From: Chitinophagales bacterium
GTDB taxonomy: Bacteria > Bacteroidota > Bacteroidia > Chitinophagales > Saprospiraceae
NCBI GenBank assembly: GCA_013298845.1
Contig: JAAFJN010000005.1
Span: forward strand, 84,908-148,907
Length of the DNA: 64,000 bases
Direction: 5' to 3'
Every line of letters starts with the position of its first letter. Position 1 is the first letter of the stretch. Below, in pieces: positions 61,793 to 64,000 of this stretch. The position numbers were made by a program, and so were the translations under genes. The notes under the pieces were generated by a model, which saw only the letters and a program-made list of their open reading frames with translations, was not told where the DNA came from and searched no databases.

Positions 61793-62770
61793 CTATGCAT
61801 ACCGCACCCCAATTTTGTCCAAAATCACCTGCAACGCCTCGGAAAGCCCTTGGGTAAAAGCGTGGGGAATCCGGTTGCTTTCGGTTTGGCCCCTTTCCAA
61901 ACACTGCACCACGTGGGCGGCTTCAAATTGGTAGCCCCATCCTTCGTAGGGCATCTCCACGGTTTCAATACCCTGGTGAAGGTAGTGTCGGATGGTCAGT
62001 TGTTGGGGGTGATGAAACCGGCTGTGCAGGTGAATTTCGCCTTCGCTGCCGTAAATGGTGGCCTCCACGGGCGTATCGGCTGCAATGGAACAATGGCCCA
62101 GCGCCAATTGCCGATCGGAGTACCGGATGGTAAAAACGCAGGTTTCGTCCACGCCATCGCGGGTGAGGGTGGCGGCCGCCTGAATATCGTCGGGGCGGGC
62201 AATACCAAACAGGTCCTGAAAAAACAACAGGGGATAAATACCGATATCCAGCAACGCACCGCCGCCTAATTGGGGCGAAAATAACCTCGATTGGGCATTG
62301 TACGGGGCAAAAAAACTAAAATCGGCTTTGGCCGAATGTACCTGCCCAATGGCTCCCGAACGCGCCAGTTCAAGGGCTTTATTGTACACCGGATGAAACA
62401 ACGTCCACAGGGCTTCCATCAAAAAAAGATTTTTTTCCCGCGCCAGGGCGATCATTTCCCGCGTTTGGTCGGGGTGCATCGAGAACGGTTTTTCGCACAA
62501 TACGTGGTGGCCTTTGCGCAGGCACATCATCGTGTGTGGGTAATGAAAAACGTGGGGGGTGGCGATATACACGACGTCAATGCCGGGAAAATCCAGCATT
62601 TGTTCGTAGGAGCCGAAAGCGTGGGGGCAATTGAATTGTTGGGCAAATTCCTGCGCCCGCGCCAGGGTATTGGAAGCCACGGCAAAAAGTTGCGCGCCGG
62701 GCACAAAACGGAGGTCTTCGGCGAATTTTCGGGCAATTTTGCCGGGGCCGATAATGGCGAAATTGATCAT
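61793..62770 (-). CDS. Gfo/Idh/MocA-family oxidoreductase
   Basis: 325 residues. Rossmann start FAIIGPGKIARKFAEDL, the EKPFSMHPDQTREMI motif with the conserved Lys, VVYIATPHVFHYPHTMM, and a C-terminal alpha/beta catalytic domain ending in the His-containing DIGIYPLLFFQDLFG segment. It uses NAD(P) to oxidise or reduce a sugar or inositol derivative. Substrate cannot be read. Followed at 22 bases by the next gene upstream (PAP2-like). Confidence 0.9.
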   Translation of the reverse strand: MINFAIIGPGKIARKFAEDLRFVPGAQLFAVASNTLARAQEFAQQFNCPHAFGSYEQMLDFPGIDVVYIATPHVFHYPHTMMCLRKGHHVLCEKPFSMHPDQTREMIALAREKNLFLMEALWTLFHPVYNKALELARSGAIGQVHSAKADFSFFAPYNAQSRLFSPQLGGGALLDIGIYPLLFFQDLFGIARPDDIQAAATLTRDGVDETCVFTIRYSDRQLALGHCSIAADTPVEATIYGSEGEIHLHSRFHHPQQLTIRHYLHQGIETVEMPYEGWGYQFEAAHVVQCLERGQTESNRIPHAFTQGLSEALQVILDKIGVRYA

Positions 62771-62791
62771 GGGTGGTGGGTTATTTTGATA

Positions 62792-63451
62792 CTAGGACAA
62801 CAAGCCCGCCGAAAAAAACACCGCCGCCGCACCCACCACGTAACCACGGTACAACTCCGTGGGGGTATGGGCGCTAAGCGCTAAACGCGCCGTACCAACG
62901 GCTCCGGCCAGCAATACCGCCAACGCAATCAACACCGGCCAACTCAGGAATATACCCATAAAAGGCACCATTTCGGTGGCTTCATTCCAGGAAAAGGGCA
63001 GCAATATCAACATCGAAACAAAACCGCCCATGCCGGCCGCGTGTACGCTGATTTTGGTAAAAATATTCAGAAAAAAACACACAAACAGCGAAATGGTGGC
63101 ACCTAATACAAAAGCCGTGTATAAAATGGGCGTTTGCGCCCCCGATAACAGGTTTTTAAACAACCACAAATAAAACACGCCCGACAAAATAAACGGCCCA
63201 ATGCGCTCTTGTTTGTCCGATAATTGCCAGGTTTGTACCATCCCCAACGATTTCATCATGCCAATGCCCACTACCGGTAACAATACCGTGGACACAAACA
63301 CCGCAAACAGGAGCAAAACGCCCCGTTGCTCAAACATATTCCCCACGCCAAAAGCATACGGGCTAATGGCCAACATCAGGAATAATACGTAGGTCAGTAC
63401 AAAAACCGGGTGACCAATTACTGAAAAAAAATGGGCTATTGTGCGGTTCAT
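62792..63451 (-). CDS. PAP2-like membrane protein
   Basis: 219 residues, about six membrane helices (VFVLTYVLFLMLAISPYA, LLFAVFVSTVLLPVVGIG, WPVLIALAVLLAGAVGT and others). Conserved polar spots KISVHAAGMGG and SAHTPTELYRGYVVG recall the PAP2/lipid-phosphatase signature order (Ser-His ... Arg-His), but in degraded form. Members of this group in Bacteroidota are of unknown activity. It starts 1 base after the smpB stop. Confidence 0.65.
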   Translation of the reverse strand: MNRTIAHFFSVIGHPVFVLTYVLFLMLAISPYAFGVGNMFEQRGVLLLFAVFVSTVLLPVVGIGMMKSLGMVQTWQLSDKQERIGPFILSGVFYLWLFKNLLSGAQTPILYTAFVLGATISLFVCFFLNIFTKISVHAAGMGGFVSMLILLPFSWNEATEMVPFMGIFLSWPVLIALAVLLAGAVGTARLALSAHTPTELYRGYVVGAAAVFFSAGLLS

Positions 63452-63452
63452 A

Positions 63453-63932
63453 CTACGACGCTTCTCGGGTTTTTAAAATTTTCTTTACGCGGTCCAAATC
63501 GCGTTTATTTTCGCGCTCTTTAATCACTTCGCGTTTATCGTACGATTTTTTACCGGTTGCCAGCGCCACGCGCAATTTGGCAAAACCCCGGTCATTGATA
63601 AACAATTTAATCGGAATCAGGGTATAACCTTTTTCCTTGGACTTTTTTTCTAATTTGCGCAATTCGGGTTTGCGCAACAGTAGTTTACGCGAACGGCGGG
63701 TCTCGTGGTTATTGTCGGTCCCGTGCGAATATTCGGCGATAAACATACTTTTTACCCATAATTCGCCCATTTCCAGCAAACACCAGGCATCGGAAAGGTT
63801 GGCATTGCCCGCCCGGATACTTTTAATTTCGGTACCCGTCAGCATCATGCCCGCGTCAAATTCTTGTACAAAATAGTACTCATACGACGCTTTTTTATTA
63901 AAAATTTCTACGTTCTGCTTTTTCTTAGACAT
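63453..63932 (-). CDS. smpB: SsrA-binding protein SmpB
   Basis: 159 residues from the ATG at 63932 (MSKKKQNVEIFNKKASYEY). SmpB signatures: LTGTEIKSIRAGNANLSDAW, MFIAEYSHGTDNNHETRRSR, and the basic tail KKSYDKREVIKERENKRDLD. It binds tmRNA and brings it to stalled ribosomes. The ssrA gene is not in the window. The last 68 bases (63933-64000) hold no further recognisable feature. Confidence 0.96.
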   Translation of the reverse strand: MSKKKQNVEIFNKKASYEYYFVQEFDAGMMLTGTEIKSIRAGNANLSDAWCLLEMGELWVKSMFIAEYSHGTDNNHETRRSRKLLLRKPELRKLEKKSKEKGYTLIPIKLFINDRGFAKLRVALATGKKSYDKREVIKERENKRDLDRVKKILKTREAS

Positions 63933-64000
63933 TTCTCTTGTGTAATGATCGAAGCGAAAAGTGCGGACCAAACGCACCACGCCCACGCCTGTTTATTCGC

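Overview
The window looks like chromosomal DNA of a Bacteroidota bacterium, most likely of the Saprospiraceae or a neighbouring Saprospiria/Chitinophagia-type lineage. Supporting signs are several secreted proteins with type IX secretion (T9SS) C-terminal sorting domains, SprB-type repeats, a CHU_C-type C-terminal domain, a BatA/BatB block, the Bacteroidota-typical ftsX-DUF3098-uppP-recR run, and TANNTTTG promoter elements. No rRNA, tRNA or CRISPR array was seen. Genus-level assignment is inference.

Layout. 1-7,500: a truncated secreted protein, a lipoprotein, an ABC exporter, and a tightly overlapping block BatD-like/BatA/BatB with a truncated haemoglobin and a methyltransferase upstream. 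7,600-12,300: recR, uppP, DUF3098, ftsX; then riboflavin synthase divergent from ftsX and convergent with a PLP enzyme carrying a Tat-like signal. 12,300-15,400: a lysine-rich secreted protein, an outer-membrane barrel, and an ECF sigma factor paired with a membrane protein whose cytoplasmic end resembles sigma region 4. 15,570-21,100: DUF4350, dapA, a DUF6913-like protein and sucA. 21,280-22,410: an inverted-repeat element carrying a DUF559 nuclease gene and a broken AAA/MoxR fragment, flanked by two short gene-less copies. 22,466-29,700: a PLP enzyme/FAH/SDR operon, polA and a divergent aspartate kinase. 29,768-38,400: Fic, a large FG-GAP/ASPIC lipoprotein, an orphan RHS core remnant, a T9SS-sorted pseudo-metalloprotease, a CHU_C protein and a possible immunity gene. 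38,353-44,706: a 2,117-residue RHS/YD-repeat protein with a variable papain-like C-terminal tip. 45,000-47,300: two regulator-like genes and a decayed gene. 47,383-50,628: dnaJ, grpE, purine nucleoside phosphorylase and peptide deformylase. 50,930-61,521: a surface-protein cluster (1,982-residue SprB-repeat adhesin, beta-helix protein, cohesin/dockerin-like protein). 61,793-63,932: a Gfo/Idh/MocA oxidoreductase, a PAP2-like membrane protein and smpB.

The housekeeping genes serve protein quality control (dnaJ, grpE, smpB, def), DNA replication and repair (polA, recR), cell-wall lipid recycling and division (uppP, ftsX), lysine/aspartate-family synthesis (lysC, dapA), the TCA cycle (sucA) and flavin synthesis. 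The accessory part is devoted to the cell surface: secreted adhesins, an RHS candidate toxin with a possible immunity partner, and a sigma/membrane signalling pair. The strongest candidates for something little described are the DUF559-bearing inverted-repeat element with its short derivatives, and the membrane-anchored sigma-region-4 mimic encoded next to its ECF sigma factor.
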